DNA from: M55B177 sp034722275
Lineage (GTDB): Bacteria; Chloroflexota; Dehalococcoidia; GIF9; AB-539-J10
Direction: 5' to 3'
Assembly: GCA_034722275.1 (NCBI GenBank)
Contig: JAYENW010000001.1
Span: 1 to 64,000, forward strand
DNA: 64,000 bases
Below are positions 16,627 to 24,488 of this stretch, in pieces. A model generated the notes under the pieces. It worked only from the letters and a program-made list of their open reading frames with translations. It had not been told where the DNA came from and did no database searches. Numbering within the stretch: position 1 is the stretch's first letter; the number at the start of each line of letters is the position of its first letter. The position numbers were made by a program, and so were the translations under genes.

Positions 16627-17070
16627 CTAAATCTTCTGTACTTCCCCCCCGGCAGCGATGATCTTCTTCTCTGCAGTAGCTGAGAGTTTGTTGACCTTAA
16701 CCAGCAGTGGGCGATGGATATCACCTCCACCAAGAATTTTAGTGGGCAGGCCCGCTGATTTAATCAATCTTGCCTGGAATAGCTCTTCGGGAGTCACTGT
16801 GGTGTTCGGAGAGAAAATGTCGAGCTTTCCTACATTGATGATGTTGTAGTTTACTCTAAATATGTTGGTGAAGCCTCTCTTGCTGGGCAATTTTTTTATC
16901 AGTGGCAGTTGGCCACCCTCGAAGCCAAGGCGTACACCACCACCGGAGCGAGACTTTTGTCCTTTACTGCCTCTTCCTGAATAGCACCCATGCCCACTGC
17001 TATCACCTCGCCCTACGCGCTTTCTCTTGTGTTTGGCACCTGTAGGAGGTTTTAATTCATTTTGCTTCAT
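16627..17070 (-). CDS. rplO: 50S ribosomal protein L15 (uL15)
   Basis: 147 aa. The Gly/Lys-rich N-terminus (KRKRVGRGDSSGHGCYSGRGSKGQKSRSGGG) and GFEGGQLPLIKKLPSKRGF are diagnostic. Overlaps rpsE by 14 nt; rpmD (L30), normally between them, is absent. Confidence 0.97.
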   Translation of the reverse strand: MKQNELKPPTGAKHKRKRVGRGDSSGHGCYSGRGSKGQKSRSGGGVRLGFEGGQLPLIKKLPSKRGFTNIFRVNYNIINVGKLDIFSPNTTVTPEELFQARLIKSAGLPTKILGGGDIHRPLLVKVNKLSATAEKKIIAAGGEVQKI

Positions 17071-17572
17071 TTGTTTCAGTTCCTGTTTCTTTGGTTTTTT
17101 GGAGATTGGTCAAAGCTACCATGGTGGCCTTGACCACATTGATTCGATTTGAACTGCCCAGCGATTTACTGATGATGTTCCTTATGCCAGCCAGTTCCAA
17201 AACTGCGTGGATGGTAGTGCTGGCGATCAAACCAGTTCCCGGCGCTGCTGGTTTTAACAAAACTTTAGATGCTCCAAATTTGGCCAGGATTTCGTGAGGG
17301 ATGGTGCCATTTAAGATGGGTGTTTCAACCATTCTTTTTTTCGCTGTGGCGCTTGCCTTATGGGTGGCATCGGGCACTCCCCCTGCTTTGGCTAAACCAA
17401 ACCCAACATGCCCCTTCCCATCGCCGACAACAACCAGAGCCCTGAAACGAGGGTGTTTGCCACCTTTAACAACTTTGGTCACACGGTCAAGGGCTACCAA
17501 TTTCTCTTCTACTTCAAGCTCAGAGCTGACATTTTTCAATTTCTCTGTCTGCATCTTGCTAACTGCTTTCAT
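17057..17572 (-). CDS. rpsE: 30S ribosomal protein S5 (uS5)
   Basis: 171 aa. VALDRVTKVVKGGKHPRFRALVVVGDGKGHVGFGLAKAGGVPDA is the S5 signature. The start at 17572 overlaps the rplR stop (ATGA); an in-frame ATG at 17554 is also possible since neither has a strong ribosome site. Confidence 0.97.
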   Translation of the reverse strand: MKAVSKMQTEKLKNVSSELEVEEKLVALDRVTKVVKGGKHPRFRALVVVGDGKGHVGFGLAKAGGVPDATHKASATAKKRMVETPILNGTIPHEILAKFGASKVLLKPAAPGTGLIASTTIHAVLELAGIRNIISKSLGSSNRINVVKATMVALTNLQKTKETGTETNEAK

Positions 17573-17934
17573 AGCTCTAACCCCGCTTTTCTGGCAGCCT
17601 CAGCTAAAGCCTTAACTCTGCCGTGATACTTGTATCCTCCACGGTCAAAGACAGCATGGTTTATTCCCTTGTTCAGCGCTTTCTGGGCAAGCAGTGTTCC
17701 CACTAATTCGGCTCTCTTTGTTTTAGGCATGCCATTGCTCTTGTTTTTAACTTCGTGCTCAACGGTGCTCGCAGAAACTAAGGTTTGTCCTTTAGAATCA
17801 TCAATAAGTTGAGCATAAATGTGATTCAAGCTTCGGAAAACCCCCAGGCGGGGATATGATGTTGTGCCAATTACCTTTTTTCTTACTCGCTTGTGGCGTA
17901 TTCTGTGCGTTGCTGTTATATTTATTTTAGCCAT
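17569..17934 (-). CDS. rplR: 50S ribosomal protein L18 (uL18)
   Basis: 121 aa. RHKRVRKKVIGTTSYPRLGVFRSLNHIYAQLIDDSKGQTLVSAST and FDRGGYKYHGRVKALAEAARKAGL are diagnostic. Its 5S-rRNA-binding basic N-terminus is intact. Confidence 0.97.
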   Translation of the reverse strand: MAKINITATHRIRHKRVRKKVIGTTSYPRLGVFRSLNHIYAQLIDDSKGQTLVSASTVEHEVKNKSNGMPKTKRAELVGTLLAQKALNKGINHAVFDRGGYKYHGRVKALAEAARKAGLEL

Positions 17935-17945
17935 TTTTGCTATAA

Positions 17946-18497
17946 CTACCTCTTACCTAATGCCTTAGCTGATTTGCCGGGCTTGAGATGAAGTTTTTCC
18001 CCTCTATATTTAATGCCTTTCCCTTTATAACGGTCTGGAGGGTGTATGGCTCGAATTTTAGCGGCTACTTCCCCAACAGTTTCTTTATCAATGCCAGTGA
18101 CATGGATAATATTTGTACCTTGGATGCTTACATCCACACTTGGAGGTGGTGAAAATTCTATTGTATTAGCATACCCTACCTGGAATACCAATTTGTTACC
18201 AATTTTTTGTGCTTTATAGCCTACGCCACTTATCTCCAGAATTTTCTCAAAACCTTTACTCACCCCTTCAACCATATTAGCTAAAAGGCTTCTGGTGAGC
18301 CCGTGCAAGGAGCGATGAACCCTGTTGTCACTGGGCCGGGTCACAAGCAGGCTGCCATCCTCTAAAGTGATGGAAATATCAGGGTGAAAACAGCGCGCTA
18401 GTTTTCCCTTGCTTCCTTCCACCGTTACTTCACTTCCATCAAATTTTACCTTCACATCCTGAGGTACAAGGATGGGAAGGGAACCGATATGTGACAT
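17946..18497 (-). CDS. rplF: 50S ribosomal protein L6 (uL6)
   Basis: 183 aa. MSHIGSLPILVPQDVKVKFDGSEVTVEGSKG and the C-terminal IRAIHPPDRYKGKGIKYRGE identify L6. Normal length, between rpsH and rplR. Confidence 0.97.
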   Translation of the reverse strand: MSHIGSLPILVPQDVKVKFDGSEVTVEGSKGKLARCFHPDISITLEDGSLLVTRPSDNRVHRSLHGLTRSLLANMVEGVSKGFEKILEISGVGYKAQKIGNKLVFQVGYANTIEFSPPPSVDVSIQGTNIIHVTGIDKETVGEVAAKIRAIHPPDRYKGKGIKYRGEKLHLKPGKSAKALGKR

Positions 18498-18531
18498 AAC
18501 TTATTACTCCTGTTCGCGATTCTTCATCAAT

Positions 18532-18924
18532 TTACCATACACGGCATAAAAATTCTCCACCAAGGTGATTTCTCCATGCCTCCTGGCCACTCATAATACC
18601 TTTGGGCGTGGATAGGATGGCAATTCCCAGTCCTCCATAGACGCGCGGGATTTCATGTTGTCCAACGTAAACTCTCAAGCCTGGCTTACTCACCCTTTCC
18701 AATCCCAGTATCGCTGGTTGGCCATCTGTATATTTGAGGCTAATTTTTATCATTGGTTGGGGTTTGTTCTTCAGCACTTCGCAGTTGGCAACAAATCCTT
18801 CTTGCTTAAGTATCTTGGCAACGGAGAATTTCATCTCGGAAAAAGGCACAAGCACATCATCATGCCTTACCATTATGGCATTTCGTATTCGAGTCAACAT
18901 ATCAGCAATAGGATCAGTAACCAT
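18532..18924 (-). CDS. rpsH: 30S ribosomal protein S8 (uS8)
   Basis: 130 aa. MVTDPIADMLTRIRNAIMVRHDDVLVPFSEMK and GLGIAILSTPKGIMSGQEAWRNHLGGEFLCRVW are diagnostic. Confidence 0.97.
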   Translation of the reverse strand: MVTDPIADMLTRIRNAIMVRHDDVLVPFSEMKFSVAKILKQEGFVANCEVLKNKPQPMIKISLKYTDGQPAILGLERVSKPGLRVYVGQHEIPRVYGGLGIAILSTPKGIMSGQEAWRNHLGGEFLCRVW

Positions 18925-18934
18925 TAAAGACTCC

Positions 18935-19120
18935 TCACCAACTAGATTTCCTTACTCCAGGGATTATGCCATTTACAGCAAGCTGGCGAAAACAAAGACG
19001 GCATAAGCCAAATTTGCGCATATAAGCACGCGGTCTGCCACATAGTTGACAGCGGTTGCGTTGTCGCACTTTATATTTTGGAATGCGCTTCGATTTTGCA
19101 ATCATACATTTTTTTGCCAT
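18935..19120 (-). CDS. rpsN: 30S ribosomal protein S14 type Z (uS14)
   Basis: 61 aa, the short zinc-binding form. CQLCGRPRAYMRKFGLCRLCFRQLA supplies two CxxC pairs, and PGVRKSSW is the usual end. Two nucleotides upstream lies rplE. Confidence 0.98.
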   Translation of the reverse strand: MAKKCMIAKSKRIPKYKVRQRNRCQLCGRPRAYMRKFGLCRLCFRQLAVNGIIPGVRKSSW

Positions 19121-19121
19121 G

Positions 19122-19667
19122 TCAATCTCTCCTAAGCGGCATGCCCATAAGTTCTAGCAAGCTCTTGGCTTCATCACGATTTTTGGCTGTGGTAACGATG
19201 GTTACTTGAAGCCCTCGAAGCTTGTCGATTTTATCGTAATCTACTTCGGGGAAAACTATCTGCTCTTTTATACCTATATTGTAGTTCCCTTGGTTATCAA
19301 ATGAGTTTTTGGACAATCCACGGAAGTCACGAAAACGCGGCAAGACAATGTTAATTAGTTTGTCCAAGAAGTCATACATTTTTTTGCCTCTCAGTGTCGC
19401 CATCATGCCGATAGGCATTCCTGACCTTACCTTAAATGAGGCAATTGATTTTTTTGCTTTGGTAATCACCGGGTGTTGCCCGCATATCATGGTTAGGTCG
19501 CTCTCTGCTGCTTCTAAAGCTTTGGGATTTTGTGTTGCTTCACCTAAGCCGATATTAATAACCACCTTTTCCAGACGGGGTAGCTGCATCACATTGGTGT
19601 AACCCAGCCTTTCTTTAAGCTCGGGAACTATTTCTTTAAAATATTTTTCTTTAAGTCTGGAAGCCAT
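19122..19667 (-). CDS. rplE: 50S ribosomal protein L5 (uL5)
   Basis: 181 aa. NVMQLPRLEKVVINIGLGEATQNPKALEAAESDLTMICGQHPVITKAKKSIASFKVR and LPRFRDFRGLSKNSFDNQGNYNIGIKEQIVFPEVDYDKI identify L5, a 5S rRNA binder. Confidence 0.98.
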   Translation of the reverse strand: MASRLKEKYFKEIVPELKERLGYTNVMQLPRLEKVVINIGLGEATQNPKALEAAESDLTMICGQHPVITKAKKSIASFKVRSGMPIGMMATLRGKKMYDFLDKLINIVLPRFRDFRGLSKNSFDNQGNYNIGIKEQIVFPEVDYDKIDKLRGLQVTIVTTAKNRDEAKSLLELMGMPLRRD

Positions 19668-19703
19668 TAAATACTCTCATATCTTGATAATCAACTAAAT
19701 AGG

Positions 19704-20015
19704 TTAATCAATTACCTCCCCACAGGAGTGACAAATTCTCACTTTCTTGCCATCCTCAAGAAAGTGGAAACCCACTCTGGTAGGTTTACCACACTTATTA
19801 CACATCAACATTACTTTGGATATGGGGAGTGGGGCTTCGAGTTCGATTATGCCAGCTTGTCGTGCTGCTCTCTGAGCTCGAGAATGGCGTTTAATCATAT
19901 TAAGCCCTTCCACTATGACTTTCTTTTCCTTGGGCAGAACACGCCGCACCTTACCTTTTCCTCCTTTGTCTTTACCAGCAAGGATAACCACAGTATCGTT
20001 TTTCCTGATTTTCAT
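19704..20015 (-). CDS. rplX: 50S ribosomal protein L24 (uL24)
   Basis: 103 aa. The KOW motif (DTVVILAGKDKGGKGKVRRVLPKEKKVIVEGLNMIKRH) is at the N-terminus. A C-terminal CNKC...CHSC pair should bind zinc. One nucleotide separates it from rplN. Confidence 0.97.
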   Translation of the reverse strand: MKIRKNDTVVILAGKDKGGKGKVRRVLPKEKKVIVEGLNMIKRHSRAQRAARQAGIIELEAPLPISKVMLMCNKCGKPTRVGFHFLEDGKKVRICHSCGEVID

Positions 20016-20016
20016 C

Positions 20017-20385
20017 TTAAAGCACCTCTGGAGCCAAAGATATTATTTTGGTAAATTTCTTATCTCTGAGCTCACGAGCCACTGGTCCAAAAACACGGCT
20101 CCCTTTAGGATTATTTCTCTCTCCAAGAATAACGACAGCATTATCATCGAATCTTATATAAGAGCCGTCAAAGCGGCGATAAGGCTTAACTACACGCACA
20201 ACTACAGCTTTAACTAGCTCTCCTTGTGTTACCATTCCATGAGGCATAGCTTTTTTTACTGTAGCAGTGATAATATCACCAACATGAGCATACCTCTTTC
20301 TCGTTCCACCGGGTATGCCAATACACATAATTTGTTTAGCTCCAGTGTTATCTGTTGCCTTGAGCCTGGTGTAATTCTGAATCAT
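20017..20385 (-). CDS. rplN: 50S ribosomal protein L14 (uL14)
   Basis: 122 aa, the invariant family length. MIQNYTRLKATDNTGAKQIMCIGIPGGTRKRYAHVGDIITATVK and FGPVARELRDKKFTKIISLAPEVL are diagnostic. Confidence 0.98.
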   Translation of the reverse strand: MIQNYTRLKATDNTGAKQIMCIGIPGGTRKRYAHVGDIITATVKKAMPHGMVTQGELVKAVVVRVVKPYRRFDGSYIRFDDNAVVILGERNNPKGSRVFGPVARELRDKKFTKIISLAPEVL

Positions 20386-20389
20386 TTCC

Positions 20390-20683
20390 TTAAGTAGCCA
20401 GAATCGAAGAACTGCTGGCTGTTCCCTCTATCGTTTTTGTTTTCTCCTCAGATATGATCTCTGCTACTCGCCACCTCTTTTCTTTAGATAAAGGGCGAGT
20501 TTCGATAATCTTTACTTTATCCCCGATTTGGCAAGTTTCATTCTCGTCATGAGCTTTATATTTCTTGACTATTCTGATTTTTTTGTAGGGTGGATGTGCC
20601 TTGAAAGTTTGCACCGTTACTACTACGGTCTTATCCATGTGAGTGCTCACTACTTGCCCAATTCTAGATTTTCTCTTTGCCAT
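20390..20683 (-). CDS. rpsQ: 30S ribosomal protein S17 (uS17)
   Basis: 97 aa from ATG at 20683; a longer frame to 20767 overlaps rpmC and is rejected. RIGQVVSTHMDKTVVVTVQTFKAHPPYKKIRIVKKYKAHDE and VKIIETRPLSKEKRWRVAEI identify S17. A Ser-rich tail of about 15 residues follows the usual end. Confidence 0.96.
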   Translation of the reverse strand: MAKRKSRIGQVVSTHMDKTVVVTVQTFKAHPPYKKIRIVKKYKAHDENETCQIGDKVKIIETRPLSKEKRWRVAEIISEEKTKTIEGTASSSSILAT

Positions 20684-20688
20684 AGCCT

Positions 20689-20886
20689 TCACCTGATATC
20701 CAGTTCTTTTTCTCGCAAGATAGTCTCTATCCTGGCGATCCTTTTTTTCACCTTGGGAATTTCGCAATGATTGACCAGTTGTCGTGTGGCGAGTCTGAAG
20801 CGGAGGTTAAAAAGCTCCTCATGGGCTTCTTCTAACTTTGTTCGCAGCTCTTTGTCAGTAAGAGATCGAATCTCCTCAACTTTCAT
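20689..20886 (-). CDS. rpmC: 50S ribosomal protein L29 (uL29)
   Basis: 65 aa from ATG at 20886 with AAGGA about 8 nt upstream. MKVEEIRSLTDKELRTKLEEAHEELFNLRFRLATRQLVN and VKKRIARIETILREKE are diagnostic. Its start overlaps the end of rplP by 11 nt; the longer frame to 20958 is a shadow of rplP. Confidence 0.96.
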   Translation of the reverse strand: MKVEEIRSLTDKELRTKLEEAHEELFNLRFRLATRQLVNHCEIPKVKKRIARIETILREKELDIR

Positions 20887-21301
20887 CTTTATGTCCTTCT
20901 TTAAGAACGAAGCTGGTGGTGATGGGGAGCTTGTGTGAAGCAAGGCGGCTCGCCTCACGAGCTGAGGTCTCCGTGATACCAGTTAACTCGAACATTATTC
21001 TGTCCCGCTTGACTACAGCTACCCAGTGGTCAGGAGCGCCTTTACCACTGCCCATCCTCGTCTCGGCGGGTTTTTTAGTCACAGCCTTATCGGGAAAGAT
21101 GCGTATCCATAATTTCCCGCTACGGCGTAGATAGCGTACGAACACGCGACGGGCAGCTTCAATCTGCCTTGCCGTAATCCAGGCAGATTCGTCAGCCCTG
21201 AGGCCAAAGTCACCAAAGGCAACAAAGTTACCCTTTGTGCTTTTGCCTTTCATTCTTCCTCTATGTAGCTTGCGATACTTCACTCGCTTTGGCTGTAACA
21301 C
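20876..21301 (-). CDS. rplP: 50S ribosomal protein L16 (uL16)
   Basis: 141 aa. The family N-terminus (M/V-LQPKRVKYRKLHRGRMKGKSTKGN) fixes the start at GTG 21301, with AAAGGA 9 nt upstream. This places 41 nt of the gene inside the 3' end of rpsC. GKGAPDHWVAVVKRDRIMFELTG is the conserved loop near the A site. Confidence 0.95.
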   Translation of the reverse strand: MLQPKRVKYRKLHRGRMKGKSTKGNFVAFGDFGLRADESAWITARQIEAARRVFVRYLRRSGKLWIRIFPDKAVTKKPAETRMGSGKGAPDHWVAVVKRDRIMFELTGITETSAREASRLASHKLPITTSFVLKEGHKDES

Positions 21302-21941
21302 TTCCTTCAGTCCTTTCAGGAATGATATCACCCCTGTAAATCCATACTTTGACCCCGATGCGTCCCGTGAGGGTATGGGCTTCAGTGAACCCATAATCGA
21401 CGTCAGAATGTAGTGTATGTAGAGGCACACGTTTTTGGCGAACACCCTCTGTGCGGGCAATTTCCGCTCCACCAAGCCTTCCGCTGCATCTTACTTTTAT
21501 CCCTTTGGCACCGGCCTCCAGGGTTCTATAAACTGCCTGTCTCATTACTCGACGAAACGGGATGCCATCCTCGATACGGTCGGCCATATTCTGCGCTACA
21601 AGGCAAGCCTGGAGTTGAGGTGTCTCAATTTCTTTAATGGTTAGCCTGATTTTTCCATTAATGGTTTTCTCCAGTTTCCTTTTCAGGTTTTCGACGTTTT
21701 GCCCACCTCGCCCAATCAAAATGCCTGGGCGAGCGGCGTAAAGTGTTATATATATTCCGTCTCCTGGCCGCTCAATTTCTACACGGGCAATGCCTGCTTC
21801 TCGGGATTTTAGTTCGATAACTTGGCGTAATTTCAGGTCCTCTTGTAGCAGATGAGCAAAATCCTTCTTGGCATACCATTTCGCGTCCCAAGTGCGGAAG
21901 GTGCCCAACCTAAAACCTAGAGGATGCACTTTTTGTCCCAA
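21261..21941 (-). CDS. rpsC: 30S ribosomal protein S3 (uS3)
   Basis: 226 aa. MGQKVHPLGFRLG, the KH motif ARPGILIGRGGQNVENLKRKLEK and GRLGGAEIARTEGVRQKRVPLHTLHSDVDYGFTEAHTLTGRIGVKVWIYRG identify S3. The last 13 codons overlap rplP. Confidence 0.98.
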   Translation of the reverse strand: MGQKVHPLGFRLGTFRTWDAKWYAKKDFAHLLQEDLKLRQVIELKSREAGIARVEIERPGDGIYITLYAARPGILIGRGGQNVENLKRKLEKTINGKIRLTIKEIETPQLQACLVAQNMADRIEDGIPFRRVMRQAVYRTLEAGAKGIKVRCSGRLGGAEIARTEGVRQKRVPLHTLHSDVDYGFTEAHTLTGRIGVKVWIYRGDIIPERTEGSVTAKASEVSQAT

Positions 21942-21943
21942 AG

Positions 21944-22282
21944 TTACTTTACCTCCTCATCAACGAAAACTGTGATATGGCTAGACCGTTTTAAAATAGG
22001 GCTTATGCGTCCCCGGGACTGGGGCCGAAATCTCTTTAAGGTATGTCCTTTATCAGCGGAGATGGCGATGATCTTGAGGTCGGCGGGGGACATCTGGAAA
22101 TTATTCTCAGCATTGGCTGCCGCTGATTTGATTACCTTGGCGACAGCTTTAGCTGTTGGTGTGGGGACAAAGTTAAGAATAGTTAGAGCTTCATCCACTT
22201 TCTTGCCCCTGACCATATCCACCACGAGGCGAACTTTTTGTGGGGAGATACCCACATCTTTAGCTGCAGCTTTGACCTTCAT
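21944..22282 (-). CDS. rplV: 50S ribosomal protein L22 (uL22)
   Basis: 112 aa. MKVKAAAKDVGISPQKVRLVVDMVRGKKVDEALTILNFVPTPTAK and GRGRISPILKRSSHITVFVDE-like C-terminus identify L22, whose hairpin lines the exit tunnel. Two nucleotides separate it from rpsC. Confidence 0.97.
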   Translation of the reverse strand: MKVKAAAKDVGISPQKVRLVVDMVRGKKVDEALTILNFVPTPTAKAVAKVIKSAAANAENNFQMSPADLKIIAISADKGHTLKRFRPQSRGRISPILKRSSHITVFVDEEVK

Positions 22283-22288
22283 GATATC

Positions 22289-22579
22289 TTATTTTCTTTT
22301 CTTCTGAACAGTTACCTGGGCTTTGGTGGTATGCCCATGGAAGGTTCGCGTGGGTGCGAATTCTGCCAGTTTATGCCCCACCATATTTTCAGTAATAAAG
22401 ACAGGTATGTGCTTTCTCCCATTATGTACTGCGATAGTATGGCCCAGCATCTGAGGCAGGATGGTGGAAGAGCGTGACCAGGTCTTTATCACTGCCTTCT
22501 CTTTAGAGCGGTTGAGCAATTCTATTTTCTTAAGCAATTTAGCATCGTAGTAAGGGCCTTTTTTAATTGATCGTGACAC
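22289..22579 (-). CDS. rpsS: 30S ribosomal protein S19 (uS19)
   Basis: 96 aa. MSRSIKKGPYYDAKLLKKIELLN, KTWSRSSTILPQMLGHTIAVHNGRKHIPVFITENMVGHKLAEFAPTRTFHGH are diagnostic. Confidence 0.98.
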   Translation of the reverse strand: MSRSIKKGPYYDAKLLKKIELLNRSKEKAVIKTWSRSSTILPQMLGHTIAVHNGRKHIPVFITENMVGHKLAEFAPTRTFHGHTTKAQVTVQKKRK

Positions 22580-22580
22580 T

Positions 22581-23405
22581 CTATTGTCTCCGTTTCACAA
22601 TTAATTTCCCTGAAGTCTTGTTGGGACGACGCGTCCTGTGTCCCATAGTTGGCTGTCCCCGGGGACTCTTGGGTGGCATGCCTAGTGGGGCTCTGCCCTC
22701 GCCACCTCCATGAGGGTGGTCGCGAGGTGTCATGGCGGAGCCTCTGACTGTGGGGCGGAAGCCCAACCACCTCTTGCGGCCAGCTTTGCCCAAGATGATA
22801 TTCTTATGCTCAATGTTGCCTATTTGACCGACAGTAGCCCAGCATTTGAGGTGAAATTTTCGCAGTTCTTTCGAAGGTAAGCGAAGCAAGGCATAATTGC
22901 CCTCTTTGCTTAAAATCTGAGCTGCAGCTCCGGCACTGTGGACAACCTGCCCCCCTTTACCAGGCACAAATTCAATATTGTGAACTAAGGTACCTGCAGG
23001 GATTGAACTCAGAGGCAAGGCGTTTCCTGGCTTTATCTCCACGTCTTCACCTGCTTTTATTACATCTCCCACGGTGAGTTCTACAGGGGCCAGGATATAG
23101 CGTTTTTCTCCATCAGCATAATAAATCAAGGCAATCCTGGCTCCCCGATTGGGGTCATATTCAATAGAAGCTATCTTCCCGGGTATGCCGATTTTATCTC
23201 TTCTGAAATCGATAAGACGCAACTTGCGCTTATTTCCGCCACCGCGGTGGCGCACAGTTATCACTCCCCGACTATTTCGCCCTGCATTCTTCTTTACAGG
23301 CAGAAGCAATGACTTCTCAGGAGACACCTTGGTTATCTCTTCAAAGGTGGCTCGTGACATAAGTCTCCTGCCTGGAGAAGTGGGTTTATAAGTCTTCAAT
23401 GCCAT
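22581..23405 (-). CDS. rplB: 50S ribosomal protein L2 (uL2)
   Basis: 274 aa. ALKTYKPTSPGRRLM, RHRGGGNKRKLRLIDFRRDK and the peptidyl-transferase-proximal segment VRGSAMTPRDHPHGGGEGRAPLGM are diagnostic. GGAGATAAATT precedes the ATG. A short extra gene lies 39 nt upstream, between rplW and rplB. Confidence 0.98.
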   Translation of the reverse strand: MALKTYKPTSPGRRLMSRATFEEITKVSPEKSLLLPVKKNAGRNSRGVITVRHRGGGNKRKLRLIDFRRDKIGIPGKIASIEYDPNRGARIALIYYADGEKRYILAPVELTVGDVIKAGEDVEIKPGNALPLSSIPAGTLVHNIEFVPGKGGQVVHSAGAAAQILSKEGNYALLRLPSKELRKFHLKCWATVGQIGNIEHKNIILGKAGRKRWLGFRPTVRGSAMTPRDHPHGGGEGRAPLGMPPKSPRGQPTMGHRTRRPNKTSGKLIVKRRQ

Positions 23406-23444
23406 AATTTATCTCCATTCATCACTTGTCTGGCAATGACTTTT

Positions 23445-23540
23445 CTAAGGATGTTTCCTTTGCCAGCGAGTCTTCTTCAGCCGCTTCTTATACTGATGCT
23501 TTGACATTTTTTTCTTTCTCCACTTAATAACTGAACCCAA
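23445..23540 (-). CDS. 31-aa COX24/AURKAIP1-domain protein, bS22-like small ribosomal protein
   Basis: A 31-codon ORF starts with TTG at 23540, 7 nt after AGGAG (23548-23552), and ends at 23445. It encodes MGSVIKWRKKKMSKHQYKKR then LKKTRWQRKHP, which matches by eye the AURKAIP1/COX24 (DUF1713) motif: GSV-I-K-basic, M-x-K-x-x-x-K-K-x-L-K-K-T-R-x-Q-R-R. The bacterial form has been seen on the small ribosomal subunit as bS22 in mycobacteria and some other groups. Position inside the S10 operon between rplW and rplB, and 17 of 31 residues being basic, fit a ribosomal protein. Too short and with a TTG start, so automated callers would miss it. Confidence 0.8.
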   Translation of the reverse strand: MGSVIKWRKKKMSKHQYKKRLKKTRWQRKHP

Positions 23541-23567
23541 ATTCTTACTCCTAATAGCTGAAGTAGA

Positions 23568-23852
23568 TTATACTCCTTCAAATAAGGTTATTTTGTATCC
23601 CGGTTTCAGGGTGACTATTGCCTTTTTCCACGATGAGCTGGTTACTTCGCGCTTGCCCATCCTCCTTGTCTTTCCTGGCATGGTCATCACGTTGACTTCA
23701 GCCACTTTTACTTTGAAGGCTTGTTCCACTGCTTCTTTGATCTGGAGCTTGTTAACTGTGCTGGCTACTTGAAAGGCGTATTTGTTGCTTTCCTGAAGCA
23801 AGGTAGCTTTCTCTGTAACCAAAGGACGCCGCAGTACTTCATAAAGATGCAT
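23568..23852 (-). CDS. rplW: 50S ribosomal protein L23 (uL23)
   Basis: 94 aa. HLYEVLRRPLVTEKATLLQESNKYAFQVASTVNKLQIKEAVEQAFKVKVAEVNVMTMPGKTRRMGKR identifies L23, the docking site for trigger factor and SRP at the tunnel exit. Overlaps rplD by 14 nt. Confidence 0.97.
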   Translation of the reverse strand: MHLYEVLRRPLVTEKATLLQESNKYAFQVASTVNKLQIKEAVEQAFKVKVAEVNVMTMPGKTRRMGKREVTSSSWKKAIVTLKPGYKITLFEGV

Positions 23853-24486
23853 GATGAACCTTTTTCCTTCCCCAGATTTCTTCTATGGTCTGTATTCCTG
23901 ATACAGTGGATATTAATGTCTTATAAGAGAGTAAATCTAACACATTGATTAGAGCTGAAGACAGAATCTTAACATTGCTTAAATTTCTAGCTGATTTCAC
24001 TATGTTGGGCAAGGAATGTGAGGTAAGTACTAAAGCAGAGGCATCGACACCAAGCAGCCTTAGAAAGTTGGCCATGTTTTTCGTTTTGGCCTCTTCGAAG
24101 TCGAAATCTTCCACTATCTTCATATTTCCCTCTCGGAGTTTGTTGGAAAGAAGACATTTGATGGCCAGGCGCCTCATCTTCGTGGGCATTGATTGCCGGG
24201 AGGAGCGTGGCTTGGGACCAAAAGCTACTCCACCTCCCCTGAGGAGAGGTGATTTTGCATCTCCCCTGCGAGCTCTCCCTGTATGTTTCTGCATGTAGAG
24301 TTTTTTGCTGCTGCCTCTAATTTCGCCTCTGGTTTTGGCGGAAGCAGTACCCTGGCGACTATTGGCTAGCTGTCTTACCATTGCTTGGTGAACCACTGCT
24401 TCGTTGAAAGGAATGCCGAAGATGTCCTCGCTGATTTCCGCTTGGTCAATGACTTCACCCTCTAGATTATAAACTGGAGTTTCCAT
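23839..24486 (-). CDS. rplD: 50S ribosomal protein L4 (uL4)
   Basis: 215 aa. The extended loop GTASAKTRGEIRGSSKKLYMQKHTGRARRGDAKSPLLRGGGVAFGPKPR and KMRRLAIKCLLSNKL are diagnostic. In other bacteria L4 represses the S10 operon. Confidence 0.97.
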   Translation of the reverse strand: METPVYNLEGEVIDQAEISEDIFGIPFNEAVVHQAMVRQLANSRQGTASAKTRGEIRGSSKKLYMQKHTGRARRGDAKSPLLRGGGVAFGPKPRSSRQSMPTKMRRLAIKCLLSNKLREGNMKIVEDFDFEEAKTKNMANFLRLLGVDASALVLTSHSLPNIVKSARNLSNVKILSSALINVLDLLSYKTLISTVSGIQTIEEIWGRKKVHHASL

Positions 24487-24488
24487 TT

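Noticed and set aside
16626..16733. N-terminal extension of secY by 36 codons
   Set aside because: Translates the antisense-like frame of the rplO end; not part of any SecY, and ATG 16625 fits the family.
21302..21475. 58-codon N-terminal extension of rplP
   Set aside because: Lies in a second frame over rpsC; the L16 start is fixed by homology at GTG 21301.
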